From positions 385,443 to 449,442 of the forward strand of contig CAJJDO010000027.1 in assembly GCA_905183005.1 (NCBI GenBank): DNA of 64,000 nucleotides, in the 5' to 3' direction. Made by a program: the position numbers and the translations under genes. Below the pieces are notes generated by a model. That model searched no databases and was not told the origin of the DNA. It saw only the letters and a program-made list of their open reading frames with translations. Source of the stretch: Paramecium pentaurelia. Lineage: Eukaryota; Ciliophora; Oligohymenophorea; Peniculida; Parameciidae. How positions within the stretch are numbered: position 1 is the first letter of the stretch; every line of letters begins with the position of its first letter. Below are positions 1 to 14,700 of the stretch, piece by piece.

Positions 1-3000
1 AGCATTTATTAACTTCTAAATAAGAATCGAAACTCTTAGGATTCAAAGGAAAATCAAAATGGATAATAATCATACTAAGGTCATCTGATAAATATGAATT
101 AACTACTGCAACTTGACAAGCTAGGAATAATATTTTGGAATAATTTACTTGAACACCAAGGAGTATCATCATACCAAATTGAGTTTGGTGGTGGAATACA
201 ATTCATTTCTTCATTAAGTTCTCTATTAGCAAAGCAAGATAAACAACCATTCATATTGCATTGTAAACAAGTACTATCACATTTTTAGCAATCTTCATTC
301 AATTGATCATCGTAATATCCAGATTCACATGTGCATAATGGTTCTTACAATCTATTACCTTTACAAGTTTTGCAATTAAAAGGATCTTAAACACAAGTGG
401 CACATTAAAATGCGCATTCTATTTAATTATTAATAGTTTAATACATTAACATAATTTTTATCCAGTTTCAAAATATCCATCAATACATTTGCAATCTTTT
501 TCAATTCTTCCTGGTTGACAAGTCAAACAATTTGAGGATTCCTATAAGCATGTATTGCATTTAGAAGCACAAACTTATTTTAAGAAATAAAATTTACTTT
601 AACAATTTAATTACTCATCTTCATAATACCCATCAATACAATTACAAGTAGGTGTATTAATTCTCATTGAATTTTAGCAAATTAGACAATTATTTGCTTT
701 AATTTCACAAGTTTTACATTACAAATTACATTTTTAGCATTAAATTTATGTTCCATCATCAAAATAACCATCTTTACAATTACATTAATCAGATAAAGAT
801 TTACGATTTGAATTTAATTATATATTACAACTTAAACATTAATTACTCTAATTGATGCAAGTTTAACATTTAATATCACATTCTAATAATAATTGTGAAA
901 TTTACTTTAACAAATAAAATTTTGATCTTGATAAAATCCAATGATGCAAGGACATTTATGTATAATAGATTGATCAACTCTCTTAGAATTAGTATCACAG
1001 CTTGTACAATAGCCAGCTGAACCTTAACAGGTTAAACATTCATTTGAGCATTCTATATTATAATCTAATTTTCATTACTTGAACATATCAATGTGTTTTA
1101 TTCATAATAACCGGGTTTACATATACATTTGTCTCCTGAATGATATCTGTTTTGTTCAATATCGTAACAAGATAAACAAAATGTAGCAAAAGATTGACAT
1201 GTTTTACAAAGATCATTACATTTATAACACAATTCGATTCCAGCTTCATAATAGCCATCCAAGCACAAACACTTATTATTTATTAATATTCTCTAATATT
1301 AACTCACACAAGTTAAACAATTAGTGTAGATATTTTCACAAGTATTACATGAAAAATGACATTCTAAATGCTATTAACTTTATATTACATTAGCAATGTT
1401 ATTAGTTTGTTTCAAAATATCCATCATTACATAAACACTAATTTAAATCTACTACTAAATGTCTAGTTGAAAATCTGCATTAAGTACATTCATTATAATT
1501 TTAACATTCTAAACAAGTGATATTGCATTCTATATAAATAAATATTATTACATTAACAGGAATGATTTACAGAATCAAAAAAATAAGATTATGAACACAA
1601 ACATCTATTATTGACCAAAGATAAATTAAGATTATTATCACAAGTTAAGCAATTATCATATACTAAGGAACAAGTCAAGCAAGAACTCATACATTGGTCG
1701 CAATTTTAGTTATTTGGATTTTCATAATATCCTTGTAGACATTCACAAGTATTTCCATTTTTTAATTGTCTATAATTATCAATTGAGCATGTTAAACAAT
1801 AATTATTAGTATTGGCACAAGTTAAACAAGTTTTATCACATAACTTACATGATTTATCAATACTTGATTCATACATTCCATCACTACAAATACAATCATT
1901 ATTTTTTAAGTTTTTAAATTAAATACAAGACGTACAATAATTTAGAGATTAAGAGCATGTCTTACAACTTGAATTACATTTTTAACAGATCCCATCTATT
2001 TCAATATAACCTATCTAGCAATCACAGTTTCTATTTATTTTGTTAATTTCTCTAAATTAATTTGGATCACAAGATGTACAATTATTAGATGTGGTTTCAC
2101 ATGTCAAACATTTTGGATTACATTTTGAACAAAATTATAATCCAATATCGTAATATCCCTAATGGCATTTACAATTTGTTTCTATTTTTCTTGTCTAAGG
2201 ACATGATAAACATTAATAAGATTGTCCAACACAATTTAAACATTAAATATCACATTTTTAGCATGATATTGATGAACCATCATCAAAATATCCAAATAAA
2301 CATTTACATGTATTATTATAAAATACTCTTTTAGTAGTATTCAGATCTATACATGAAATACAAGAATTTGCATCCCCTTAATTACAACTTAAACATGAAT
2401 GGTGGCATTTTTAACAATTTTCAACTCCAATATCATAGTATCCCATATTACAATCGCATGAAAAAAGTTAATCATTATATATTCTATTCGATTCATTTGA
2501 GCATAACTCACATTTTGTTTCAATATCATTACATTTCAAACATGAAAAATGGCATTCTTAAAATAATTAGATATCATATTTACTTTAACAAACATTATTC
2601 TATCCATCATCATAATATCCTTGAATACATTGACATTTATTGAAACCTGAAACTAATAATCTCAAACTGTTATCTTGACAAGAAATACATCTGTCAAAAT
2701 ACTTTTAACATCCTTTACATTTATAACTGCATTCTATTTATAAAAATCAGTTATACTTGCACAAGCGGGCAATCCTGTATCAAAGTATCCTTCTCTACAA
2801 ACACAAGTATTTCCTACTTAAAATCTATTTTCAGTATCCATACAAGAAATACAATTTTCTTCATCCATTCCCATGCATGTTCCACATGAATAATGGCATT
2901 CTAATCTTTATTTAATAAAATACTCTAGCATGTAAGCATTCCATTAAAATCAAATGTACTAATTGTTTATTCATGAAATTTAGTTTTACATTTGCATGTA

Positions 3001-5823
3001 TTTCCATCTAAATATCTATCATCATTGCATGAAGTACAATTTTTAGAATTGTTAATACATTCATAACAGAATGGGCTACAAGCTATTTTAGATCTAATGG
3101 TTACTTGAGCATTCTTAAACTTCCATTTCAAAGTAATTTGGTTAGCATTAACATAAATTATTTTTAAGTTCTCTATGTTAAATAGAATTGCAGGAGAGAC
3201 AGTCATTCTCTTCAATACCTTTACAGGTCTTACATTTGAAATGGCATTCTTTATTTCATATTTATATTACTTAGACAAGTTATCTCATTTTCTTTATCAA
3301 AGTATTCCTCTGAACAATAACATCCTTTAATTGGATCAAGCTTACGCATTGAATTCAATGGGCAACTCAGACATTTATCCGGTTGAATGTCACATGTCTC
3401 ACATTTATATGCACATTCTAATAGATATTAATAATTTAATATTTACTTTAACATTTAGCGATTCCAACTTCCTCATAATATCCATCAACACATTTACAAA
3501 CATTTCCTTTCAAAACTCTAAGATTAAGGTCGAAAGAACACATGATACAACTTTCTGCATTATTATCGAAACATCTGTGACAAGAATAATGACATTCTTT
3601 TAATAGTGAATAAATACTACCTGCACATTCTAATTATCCAATGTCATAATAATTTATTGGACAAACACAAAATGATAATTCCAATTATCTATAATTTGTA
3701 TCACATGTTAGGCAATTAGCTGAAAGTGGACCAAAACATGTCTTACAGGATTAATCACATTATTGACATTATAATGAAAATCCATCATCAAATGTATTTG
3801 AATCAGTGCAAAAGCATTCGAAGAAACTACCTGATGATTAAGCTGTTCTACTAGAAGGACATTCTAAACATGCATCCTTTTCAGTACTGTTTGCACATAT
3901 TAAACAAGAATGATGACACTCTATAATCGCATTTAATTAAGTACTTTAACATTTTCTATTTTGAGTATTATCATCAAAATAAGATTATTTACATAAACAT
4001 TCTCCCAAAGGTGTTAATTCTCTGTAAGAACTTTCTGAGCATTATAAACAATTTTTGGCTTCAACACCATAACAATTTCCACATGTATAATGGCAAACTA
4101 TGTATAATTTATTAATTTACCAGCACAAACTTCTAAAGTGCCCCCAAAATCACTATAATTTTCTTCACAATCGCAGTTAAAAGTGTCTGAAACAACACGA
4201 TTTTAACCAGGAATACAAGTAAGACAATATTGGTTCTCAGATCCATCAGCGGGGTAAAAACATGTTAAGCATTTTGCATGACATTCTAAAATTATAAAAA
4301 GTAATACTTCCACAGATTTATTCCTTAACTTTATGTTCAGAATATCCTGTTTTACATTGACAAACATTTCCAATTTAAATTCTGTTTGAAATGCTTTCTT
4401 CTACACAATCAATACATTCTTAAATTAATGGACCAAAGCAATTTTGACAAGATTTATCACAAACTAAAAATCAATAATAAATTTACCAATGCAAATTTAA
4501 TCATCATTTTCAGCGTCATATGTACCTGGTTAACAAATGCATTCTTTGTTTATTACTATTCTATTTGATCCTGGTTTACATGAAGTACATTAATAAAAAT
4601 CATCACTTTCACAATTTTGACAATAACCATCTGCACAAACTGTGCAAATACCTTCTAAAAAACCATAGAATGGTTTGCATTTGCAGATACCATCATCAAC
4701 TATTAAATTATACTTACTATCACAAATTATGCATTTTTTTTGTGTTCTAGAGTAAGTGTAAATTGGATCGCATAAAGTACATGTTGTATAATAATACATA
4801 TAGTTGCCAATTTAATAATCAAATATCATAGATTATCTTGAGGGGTCACAATTCCAATCCATTAAATAGCAACTATAGGCACTTCCATATGTAACTTTTT
4901 TTATGTATCCTTAAAAGCAACTCTCACAAGTATACCCTCTTATAGGTAATGGGCTAGCGGATCGACAAGGTGCAATATCTAAAAATAATACTCCTAATAC
5001 AATTACCATAACAATTTGATCCTAATTACATATATCCAGGCAAGCAAGCTCCATATCCATAAAAATAGCCAGATTAGAAATAACAATTTGTATGGCCATG
5101 ACAAACTATTCATATAAATATAATTTTTTATAAATTACCTTAACTGCATTAAGTATCCTATCCTACATTTATAAATCCCAACATACACTAAATACACTTT
5201 TTATCGGAATTACATTGCGAACAAAATCCAGCACATTCTTTAATAATTATATTGTAATACCTCTATCATTAGGATATATAAATCTATCATCGAATCGAAT
5301 TTAAACTTAATCACAACCAAAACCATTTCCATAAAATGGACGTTTACAAAACTAGCATCTAAATACACCTTGCTGATAGGCTGTTATCAAACATTTATTA
5401 TGTGAATTATCTGCAAAATCTGAAGTAATAATCATTTATACTTACATTTACAATAATATTTATAATTTTGGTCTGGTAGTTACTCCATTACAAGTGAAAC
5501 GCCATTTGCAAATCCACAATGAACTAGATATTCGTCTGGAGTTGGGGTCCCTGCTCCCCATAGTTAAAATCCGGGATGGCATAGGTGTTAAGTTCCATTT
5601 ACTTCAGTTTTTACTAATACTTCTGTAACACCTTTACAAATCAAAGCATAAGCTATAAATAAAGCTAATAATTACAGACACATTTATATGGATGCAATCC
5701 TGGCATAAATATATGTAATTAAGCACATTATGATTTTGAGAAACCTATTTCAAAAAGATAATATGAGGGGTAAAATCTCCATCCAAATACTTCTATGATG
5801 AGAAATAATCTAATCAAAAACAT
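1..5823 (-). CDS. Giant secreted/surface Cys-rich repeat protein (partial, 3' end beyond window)
   Basis: Ciliate-code reading starts at the ATG whose complement ends at 5823 and gives a hydrophobic leader (MFLIRLFLIIEVFGW...), so the product is probably exported. After an N-terminal domain of about 120 residues, the rest down to base 1 is a long series of Cys-rich units with CxxC and CxC spacing (for example CTLCDPIYTY...CIICDSKY near 4700-4790), resembling furin-like/growth-factor-receptor Cys-rich repeats. Many short introns interrupt it; at least ten lie just before the same codon motif (AATGYCAT..., giving CHYSC-like peptides), for instance 2901-2923. No stop is met before base 1, so the C terminus is missing and a membrane anchor cannot be judged. 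Ligand and function are unknown; ciliates carry many such proteins. The gene is secure, the exon map only partial. Confidence 0.85.
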
Positions 5824-6292
5824 AATCAAATATTAATATTTTAATTTTGTGATAATCAGAGGATAAAAAATTAGGAAGTTTAGTCTTAAAATTAATAAAA
5901 AATTTAATTTCTTAGTGTTAATTAAATATGAATAATATATATTGGTTATTTTCTAAAAAATGAATTTCAATTGAAATCCTATACCAAAGTTAAATAGTAT
6001 CAATTTTATGTAGTTTAAATTTTTATATGGAATTATAAAAATCAATTAATATTTATAATCTAAAATTCTTATTTTTGATCATTCAGATCTGATTAATTTG
6101 TTATTTAATAATAAAAATAATATGCTGAATCAAGGTTTTCAATTTAAATAAAATTAGCAATTAGAGAAATTCATGTTATTCACTTATTTTTTTTTAAATT
6201 ATATATTTTATGCTTAAGGAAAATATAAAATTTATCCTTTAATTATGTTCAAATTATGAAAGTAATTAAGTAATACAAGCTAACTTCAAAAT
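5824..6292. other. Intergenic, divergent 5' region
   Basis: A+T-rich spacer between the start of the Cys-rich gene on the minus strand and the WD40-like reading frames on the plus strand. No open frame with coding character and no recognisable RNA gene was seen; it presumably holds both promoters. Confidence 0.5.
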
Positions 6293-6439
6293 ATGAAGAG
6301 AAAAAGATATTTAACTCAAAATTCTTGTCAAAATTGTTATAAAAATAATGATTAAGAATTAAAAGGAATTAAATAATTTCAAATTGTTTCCTTCATATAT
6401 AGTGAAATTATTTTTCTTAAAAGAGCTATTGGCTTAATA

Positions 6440-7562
6440 CTAAAAACTAAAAATTATCCGATTAAATTACTGAAATTCTATTAAATAATTATAAAATCAA
6501 CTCCTCAAACAAGAATGGAGAATATACTGGATCAAATAAAAGATATAATGGATCCAGAACTATGAAATCAGGAGCATTTGCCTGCTCTTCTACACAAAAT
6601 AATAATATTTCTCGTGATAAATTTGTGATATTTTACCCAATATATTCTATTATGAGTTTTTTCATCACTAATTACTTAAACAGGAAACAAGAATTAAACC
6701 ATAAATATTTTGGCTGTTGACTTTCAATAGAATAAGATAACACATTTATATTCATTAAAAAAGCATACTGAATGGGTGAGTTCATTAAGTCTAAACAATT
6801 CAGAAAATCTACTATTAACTTGTGGATACTAAGAAACAATCATCTGGAAAAAGGATCAAGATAATAAATGGAAATTTATGACTGAGGTTATTAAATAGTC
6901 GACACCCAATTATCCAGATAGGGCATTATTTTTAAAAGATGATTAATATATTTTATTTAAAAGTAGGAAAGGATCTACTAGTGCAATCGTATATTAATAA
7001 ATAAATTAGATTTTACTAAATATTATGATATAAAGTTTAATACTATACCCAACATAGAATTTAAATTATATCAAACATTTGAATTTAGACCAGAATTGAT
7101 TTTATTATTTGTTAGATATAAAGAATACATTTACATATTAGTAAAATAGGATAATGGAAAATATAAGATTGCATATTAAATGTTATAAAACTGATTAAAT
7201 ATATGGAACTTTATCAAATAATGGGTAATACCTAGTGATTTATGATGAAAGTTAAAAATTACACAATATTTATGAATTATAAAATAATTGATATGATCAT
7301 ATAATCAAGTGATACATTTATAATATTGGTATATATGCTATAATAATGTTATTTATTATTTATAATAATTAAATATAAAAATCAATTAATTAGTTAATTT
7401 TAGTTGAATTATTTAAATCCACATAATCCTTATTTCTTTAATAAAATTAATGTATAAAATAATTGGAAAGATATTAATTGATTGATCTTTTAACAAAACA
7501 GATTCAATTATATTTATCTAATATTTAGCAGAAAGTATTAAAATAAAAATTAATTATAAATC
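6440..7562. repeat. Direct repeat copy 1 (1123 bp), contig-overlap artefact
   Basis: This block recurs base for base at 7564-8686, an offset of 1124, with only the N at 7563 between them. Perfect identity including non-coding sequence, and the single N at the junction, indicate two overlapping contig ends placed end to end. Confidence 0.95.
6562..7194 (+). CDS. Small WD40-like protein, N terminus uncertain (copy 1)
   Basis: From the ATG at 6562, removing introns 6656-6683 (28 nt) and 6981-7009 (29 nt) gives a 191-aa product ending at TGA 7192-7194. The middle (HLYSLKKHTEWVSSLSLNNS...LLTCGYQETIIWKKDQDNKW) looks like one to two WD40 blades of the kind common in large Paramecium WD40 families, so it could be a shortened family member. 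Upstream, the same frame stays open back to a TGA at 6403 without an ATG, and a different frame is open from an ATG at 6293 (MKRKRYLTQNSCQNCYKN...). The true gene may therefore be longer, with an unresolved intron or a frame error, or be a pseudogene. The whole frame lies inside the 1123-bp direct repeat and recurs at 7686-8318. Confidence 0.5.
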
Positions 7563-7563
7563 N

Positions 7564-8686
7564 CTAAAAACTAAAAATTATCCGATTAAATTACTGAAAT
7601 TCTATTAAATAATTATAAAATCAACTCCTCAAACAAGAATGGAGAATATACTGGATCAAATAAAAGATATAATGGATCCAGAACTATGAAATCAGGAGCA
7701 TTTGCCTGCTCTTCTACACAAAATAATAATATTTCTCGTGATAAATTTGTGATATTTTACCCAATATATTCTATTATGAGTTTTTTCATCACTAATTACT
7801 TAAACAGGAAACAAGAATTAAACCATAAATATTTTGGCTGTTGACTTTCAATAGAATAAGATAACACATTTATATTCATTAAAAAAGCATACTGAATGGG
7901 TGAGTTCATTAAGTCTAAACAATTCAGAAAATCTACTATTAACTTGTGGATACTAAGAAACAATCATCTGGAAAAAGGATCAAGATAATAAATGGAAATT
8001 TATGACTGAGGTTATTAAATAGTCGACACCCAATTATCCAGATAGGGCATTATTTTTAAAAGATGATTAATATATTTTATTTAAAAGTAGGAAAGGATCT
8101 ACTAGTGCAATCGTATATTAATAAATAAATTAGATTTTACTAAATATTATGATATAAAGTTTAATACTATACCCAACATAGAATTTAAATTATATCAAAC
8201 ATTTGAATTTAGACCAGAATTGATTTTATTATTTGTTAGATATAAAGAATACATTTACATATTAGTAAAATAGGATAATGGAAAATATAAGATTGCATAT
8301 TAAATGTTATAAAACTGATTAAATATATGGAACTTTATCAAATAATGGGTAATACCTAGTGATTTATGATGAAAGTTAAAAATTACACAATATTTATGAA
8401 TTATAAAATAATTGATATGATCATATAATCAAGTGATACATTTATAATATTGGTATATATGCTATAATAATGTTATTTATTATTTATAATAATTAAATAT
8501 AAAAATCAATTAATTAGTTAATTTTAGTTGAATTATTTAAATCCACATAATCCTTATTTCTTTAATAAAATTAATGTATAAAATAATTGGAAAGATATTA
8601 ATTGATTGATCTTTTAACAAAACAGATTCAATTATATTTATCTAATATTTAGCAGAAAGTATTAAAATAAAAATTAATTATAAATC
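7564..8686. repeat. Direct repeat copy 2 (1123 bp), contig-overlap artefact
   Basis: Second copy of 6440-7562. The real locus most likely has one copy, continuing from 6439 through this unit to 8687 onward. Confidence 0.95.
7686..8318 (+). CDS. WD40-like protein, duplicate copy (probably artefactual)
   Basis: Identical to 6562-7194, including both introns (shifted by 1124). Because the repeat is probably an unmerged contig overlap, this should not be counted as a second gene. The sequence upstream of 7564 is truncated relative to copy 1, so any exon before 6440 is lacking here. Confidence 0.5.
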
Positions 8687-8754
8687 TAATATAATTTAAT
8701 TAAGTAATTAGAATATAATTTTAATAATCTAATGTTATATATATTATTATATAA
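8319..8754. other. Convergent 3' spacer
   Basis: A+T-rich non-coding stretch between the WD40-like frame and the 3' end of the 9-kb minus-strand gene. The part up to 8686 belongs to the artefactual repeat. Nothing else was recognised. Confidence 0.5.
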
Positions 8755-11700
8755 TCAAAATGAACTGATAACAATACTTGTTCTGCTTTATAAATTATCA
8801 TTTAGATATTCAAATATACTTGGAAATTTCTTTACTTAATCCTAATTTAATAATAGTTATGGATTGCTTATAGATGGTTTGATTTAATTAGAAATGGAAT
8901 TAATATTATATTTTAATTCAATAATTGGTTTAGCATAACTAAATAAATACTTCTTAATCTTCTAATATCGAGTCTAAATTCGATTCCTTCTTTAAACACT
9001 ATTTTCTAAATGCTTTCTGAAAAATGAATGTTTCATAATCCAAGGAACGATTTATCTTATCTTATCTCTAACTTTATCAAATTATACTTCTAATTCTACC
9101 CAGTAAGATTTTAATATTTCATTGAGAAGTAGAAAGAAATAAAATAAGTTTATGATTGCTAAAATAATAAAATAAGGAATTTGAATATCTAATGAACCAT
9201 ATAATTCATCAATATATATACCAAATCCCAAAATGATAGATATTTTACAAACCTTAGCTGAAAGTAAATCTAAATTATTAAGATTAAGTAATTTATATGG
9301 TTTGAATCTACGATTAAGTTCTGAATAAACAAAAATAACTAGGAGTACTAAAGTACCTTTCTTAATAATAATATCATCATAATATGCTAGAAAGATTATC
9401 AATAAATCTTTTTCAACAATTTTAACTATTTCCCAAAAGAATGCATCTGTTTTATATTCATTATATAAATATCCAAATTATTATCTGATTCTTAGTTTAT
9501 TCAATCCTTATCTATTAATGTATAAGGTTAAGTAAAATAGAAATGGAATCAGAAATGCAAATAGAAATAATCCTGGTAAACAAAATGTCATTAACCAAAT
9601 AAAATGATAGGATGTATCATATCTATATGCTACATTAGCCTGAATCCATTGATATCCAGAAATAGATCGAAATGATATTAATGAAATCAAACCTCCCACT
9701 AAGTTTGGTTAAATGTAGATATATATATAAATAAATGTTGTTGTAATAACACTTAAACGATATTAAATGATACCAAATATAACAATAATAAAGTATACAC
9801 CTAAAAATATTAAAATGTATAAGAATGGCATAAGTATTTGCCATATCATTCTAGCATAATGAATTTCTACTGAAAACATATAAATTAAAAAACAATCTAA
9901 TGAATATGTCATAGTTTATATTGGATTGGCAATTGAATTTAAGGCATTTGATAAACCAGTTTAAAAATTGATTTTAAAAGTAGTTATAGATGTTAATATT
10001 TATAAATGATTAGTTAACATTTTTATTAAAATTGCAGATTATGACTATTTTGAATGTTTTATGATCCTTAATTTTGCCATTTATACTTGAATTCCAATCT
10101 AATTAAGTAAAGCGACAGTACTCTTAACTGAAATGAATATAGAAATTAATGTCCTTAAATCTTATTAAATAATTACCAAATACTGACTATGAGAATTATG
10201 ATTATGTTTTTAGATGTGTTCATACATGAACTACATGAATATTTAATGCTTATTGAAAAATGTCCATATCCTCTAAAATCATATATATCACATTCTTCAC
10301 ATAATGCCCCAATATGTCCAATTGAACATGAATTATCACCTTATTTCCAACCTCCCATGCAATTTTCAAGTAAATTAATACATTAACTTATTGAATTAGT
10401 ATTAAAGTATGGTCTCCAATATCCTGCTCTTAAATTTAATTAGGCTAATTTGATTTCTTGGATTGAAACATCATCTTTAATTTAACATCTTTAAGCATTA
10501 ATAACTAATGAGTATTATCCTAAATCAGGATCACAAGGAATACATGTCTTATTTGATATCTTCTTAATTTCACCTAATTGACATGGTAATGTCTTTACAT
10601 TCATTCTCAAATAATAATTCTAATGATATGAAGTTATTTATTTTTATTATCCAATTTAAGGTATTAAAATTGAACTACAATTAAATTGAAGTTATAAAGT
10701 CATATTTAATTCATCATCTAAATAAATTATTAATTTATCTAAATTATAATCTTATTTATCAAATTATACTTTTTCTAAATTTGTAAAATTAGTTGAAAAT
10801 TGTCTTTCTAATTCATCATCAAGTAATCTACTTTTAATAGAACATTAAGAATTATCTAAATCTTTGATTATAGAACCATACTAATCTACAGCTACTAATC
10901 TTAAATGTAGATTATATGGTTTATATTCTGCTTTTTACCAATCAAAATATTTATATTCTGATATTGTTTACCCATTAGGAAAATAAATAACATCAGTAAT
11001 TACATTTTTCATCACTTCATATTTCTTTATTTATATTTATTCTATCATTAAATCATTAGTCTATAATATTTTTATTTTAGGTTAATAATTCTTCATGTCT
11101 ACTGAAATAAACAATTAACAAGGAATTTATGCAGCATCATCCCCATATAGTTATGCTTCATTATGAGAAACTAATGAACCTAAAAGTGTCATGTTTTAAT
11201 TCATTTAATCAGTCATACATATACCACCTCCAATCTTAGCTAAATTACTCTAGATTATTGATTATTCTAAATAAAAATCTTCTTTTCCTTTAACAAAAAT
11301 TGCACCTCCTTTATTTATGGCAGTGTTATTCTTAAAAATTGAAGAAATAATTAATGTTGTCACATCATATATTCTTAAACAAGTACCTTCATAACCATAA
11401 TTTTAATAGCATATAAAATTTAATAAATTTAATTAATAATTCTTGCTATTCACATATTGAATAATACTTTATAGTCTACGTAAATTTTATTAATTTTTTA
11501 TAATATTTACACAACTTGATTTTCCACATTTATTTCTCTAAACATTGAGTTATTTAATATCTAAATAACTTTGACTATCAGATAATTTAATGTTTAATAA
11601 TCCATTATCACAAACTTCACAATTTATATCTTAAAATACTAATTCTTAAATTGTGATATTTGATTTATAAGGAATCATATCAATAAAACTTACTATTTGA

Positions 11701-14700
11701 TTTCCCGTTTGCATTTTCATCTTCTAAAGTATACAAACATCAATTAGATCCTAGTCATAGAACTATTGTAAACTCTTTGGAGATATCCTTACAAAGGATT
11801 CATTTAAACATTAAAAAGATTAATAAGGTATACGATTTATCTATTAAATAACACAGTCAGTTTTTTCTGGAAAAATCTCTAGAATAGATATGTTCTTTAA
11901 TTGAATATTGCTTAAATATATTGATGAAATACTATTTTGGTTTTCTACTTATATACCTATATTTAAAAATAATGAATCTGTTATTGTTAATTTGGTTATT
12001 ATTAACTAAGCAAAATTTGAAATCTAAAGGAATGATTCATAATTTAGATTCTTAATTAAAATATTCTATAATTTTATTGTTTATGCATTATCAACATAAA
12101 TTAAGTATCTTTAATAACTTAGCTATTATAATTCTTCTGAAGCTTCTAAATTGTTAAAATGATTCAAGAATCTCAACTAACCAATATGTGTATTCATTAT
12201 TTAAAGATTTGTCAAACTTATTATTTTACTTGTATTAGATTACACTGTAAATTCACAATAAAGTATTGACCCATGAAGAGCATATACATCTTACATCTAT
12301 ACATCCGAAATCAATAATTACAATTTACTTTGCCCATTATGTAAATAGATAAAACCCCCTTTAGAACGGCAATATATATAATTCAATCTTACTGTTTCAA
12401 TTGTTATATTCGCTTCAACAATACGAGTAGTATCAAATTGAATAATACCTCCGTTTTCATTTTTTTCAAAAAATAAAGATTCTATATTAGAGAATGATGC
12501 ATTCTTTATTAAACATATAGCTTGATTCTCAAGTGAGATATGAAATGCCGAACCAACAGAGTTTGATACACTTACATTTGTAATTTAGATATTCTGACCT
12601 GCCAATTTAGCATTTCCAGTTTATACTTTAATAGGAAAGATTTCAATAATGTTCTCTAAATAAATTTCTCGATCATCTTTATATCCCCATAAGATATAAG
12701 GTTGTAATATACTATAATCAAATATTGAATTAAATGAGAAAATGATATCTGTCATAATTATTGTTTATGATTTAAGTAAAATTACATTTTAAGAAGAATT
12801 AGTAACTATATTAGATTTTATTGTTATGTTTGAAAGTTTTAAAGTACAATAAGAACAATCAAAGTTCAAAAGTAATGCATTATTAATGAGATCATTTTGT
12901 TAATAATAATGCATTAAATTCTTTTCCATAACTGAGTTAATAATAGTTATTTAATATTCAGATTATGATGTTAATTATAAAATGGATGATTGTTTTAATT
13001 AATCTGTTATTAATAGTAAATTATTCTAGAAATTTAATTCTGAAGCATAAATTTCTTTTGAAATTGTGATCATCTCAATTGAGGATTATATATTAATGAT
13101 TGGATAATTAATAATTGAAACCTATTCTATTATTATTTATTATAGACTTATAAATTAAATATTATATAAATAAATGGATGTAAAATATTACTTAGATTCT
13201 ATATTTTTTTGTATACAATCAAAATATTAATGAAGTCCTTAAATAAAATATTGTTTATCTTATAGAATTTTAACTTAATTTATTGTTAATTATAATCCTT
13301 TTTATATAACAATATCTTTAATTCCAAAACTTCTTGTGATAATTAGATTATTAATCTATATTGATTAGGCTTCCAAAAATATTAAGGATTCATCTTACTT
13401 ATCAAATAGGGGTTATGTTGATTTAATATCTAATGAATTAAGGTAAAGAGTTAAGCCATTAAAAAACAGTTATTAATTTACAATTTAATTGTTTTTAATT
13501 TATATAAATTTTGAATTTTTATCATTTAAATTTAATGAAAATTTAAGTTAGTTAAAATATAAATTTCTTGTTGAATAATTAGAATTATTAAAGATTGATG
13601 ATCCATTATATATATTATTTTCAGTGAAAATAAAGGAAGTTATGTAAAAGAATGTTTTCAAACCAAATATCGTAGAATTAATTAATCTATTTTTATACAT
13701 TTAAAATTAATTGACTTGAATAGATTCTAATAGTTCACCACCAATTAAATTGATCACATCAATTATCAAACTATTTTTAATTATTATATTTTGAACTATA
13801 AGTTATCCAGAAGTAGAATTTATAAGTTGAGAAATCTCAAATGTTGAACTGAAATTTGATTCTAAGAAATATAGAGTATCACTTGATTTAGTATTAAGGT
13901 AAAATACACTAAGACTTTTGAAGTAACAATCTATAATCTTAATGTTTGAAATATGAATAGTTTAGATCATTATTATTTATTCAATTATAATAAATGCAAA
14001 GATATCAGTTAAATTTAGATTTGAAGTTAAGAATGTATCAATATGAATATTAGTAGAATTCCATATTACAATTTATGATTAATCTTATATCAGATTACTC
14101 TCATAACGAATATCCATTAATTCTACTGTTTATTCAAAAACACTATGAAAAAATAATTATTTAAGGTTATGTACAGATAATGGTGATAATATTATACCTT
14201 CAATATGGACTTTCTTAAAATTTACAATAGATATTATCTTATCATATAAAAAAAATGTATTTCCATTTCCATAAAGTTCAAGTTAGATATTTCTATTTTT
14301 AATAAATAACATACATGGCTGAGAATATGTTTTAACTAAATTTTTATTTAATACTCTTATTATTGTAAATAATGCAAGTTTGTGATTCAAAACTGAAAAT
14401 TCGAATGATAATTGATTTGATTACTTATTCATTGGCCATCTAATAAAATTCTGGTGTTTCAAACTAAAATTTATATACAAACTTTACTTCTTGAAAACTT
14501 GATGTTGAAAATAAATCATCTAATAATAAATTTGATTGTTTATAACTTCTAATATCTTCTTCTCTCTCTAAAGATTAAATTTACTAATAATATTATTCCT
14601 GAGAACAATGCAAGTATAAATTAATCTGTATTTCTTTCATACAATCCCAAAAAGGACAATCTACATACATTTTTAAATCTTTATCAAAATATCCTTTTTA

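Noticed and set aside
2089..2643. Plus-strand frames inside the Cys-rich gene
   Set aside because: They are antisense shadows; the minus strand carries the regular Cys pattern and the introns.
6440..8686. Genuine tandem segmental duplication
   Set aside because: The copies are perfectly identical and separated by exactly one N, as at 28147. A contig-overlap artefact explains both better.
9082..9844. Three small separate membrane proteins
   Set aside because: They join under the ciliate code into the C-terminal membrane part of the 9-kb minus-strand gene.
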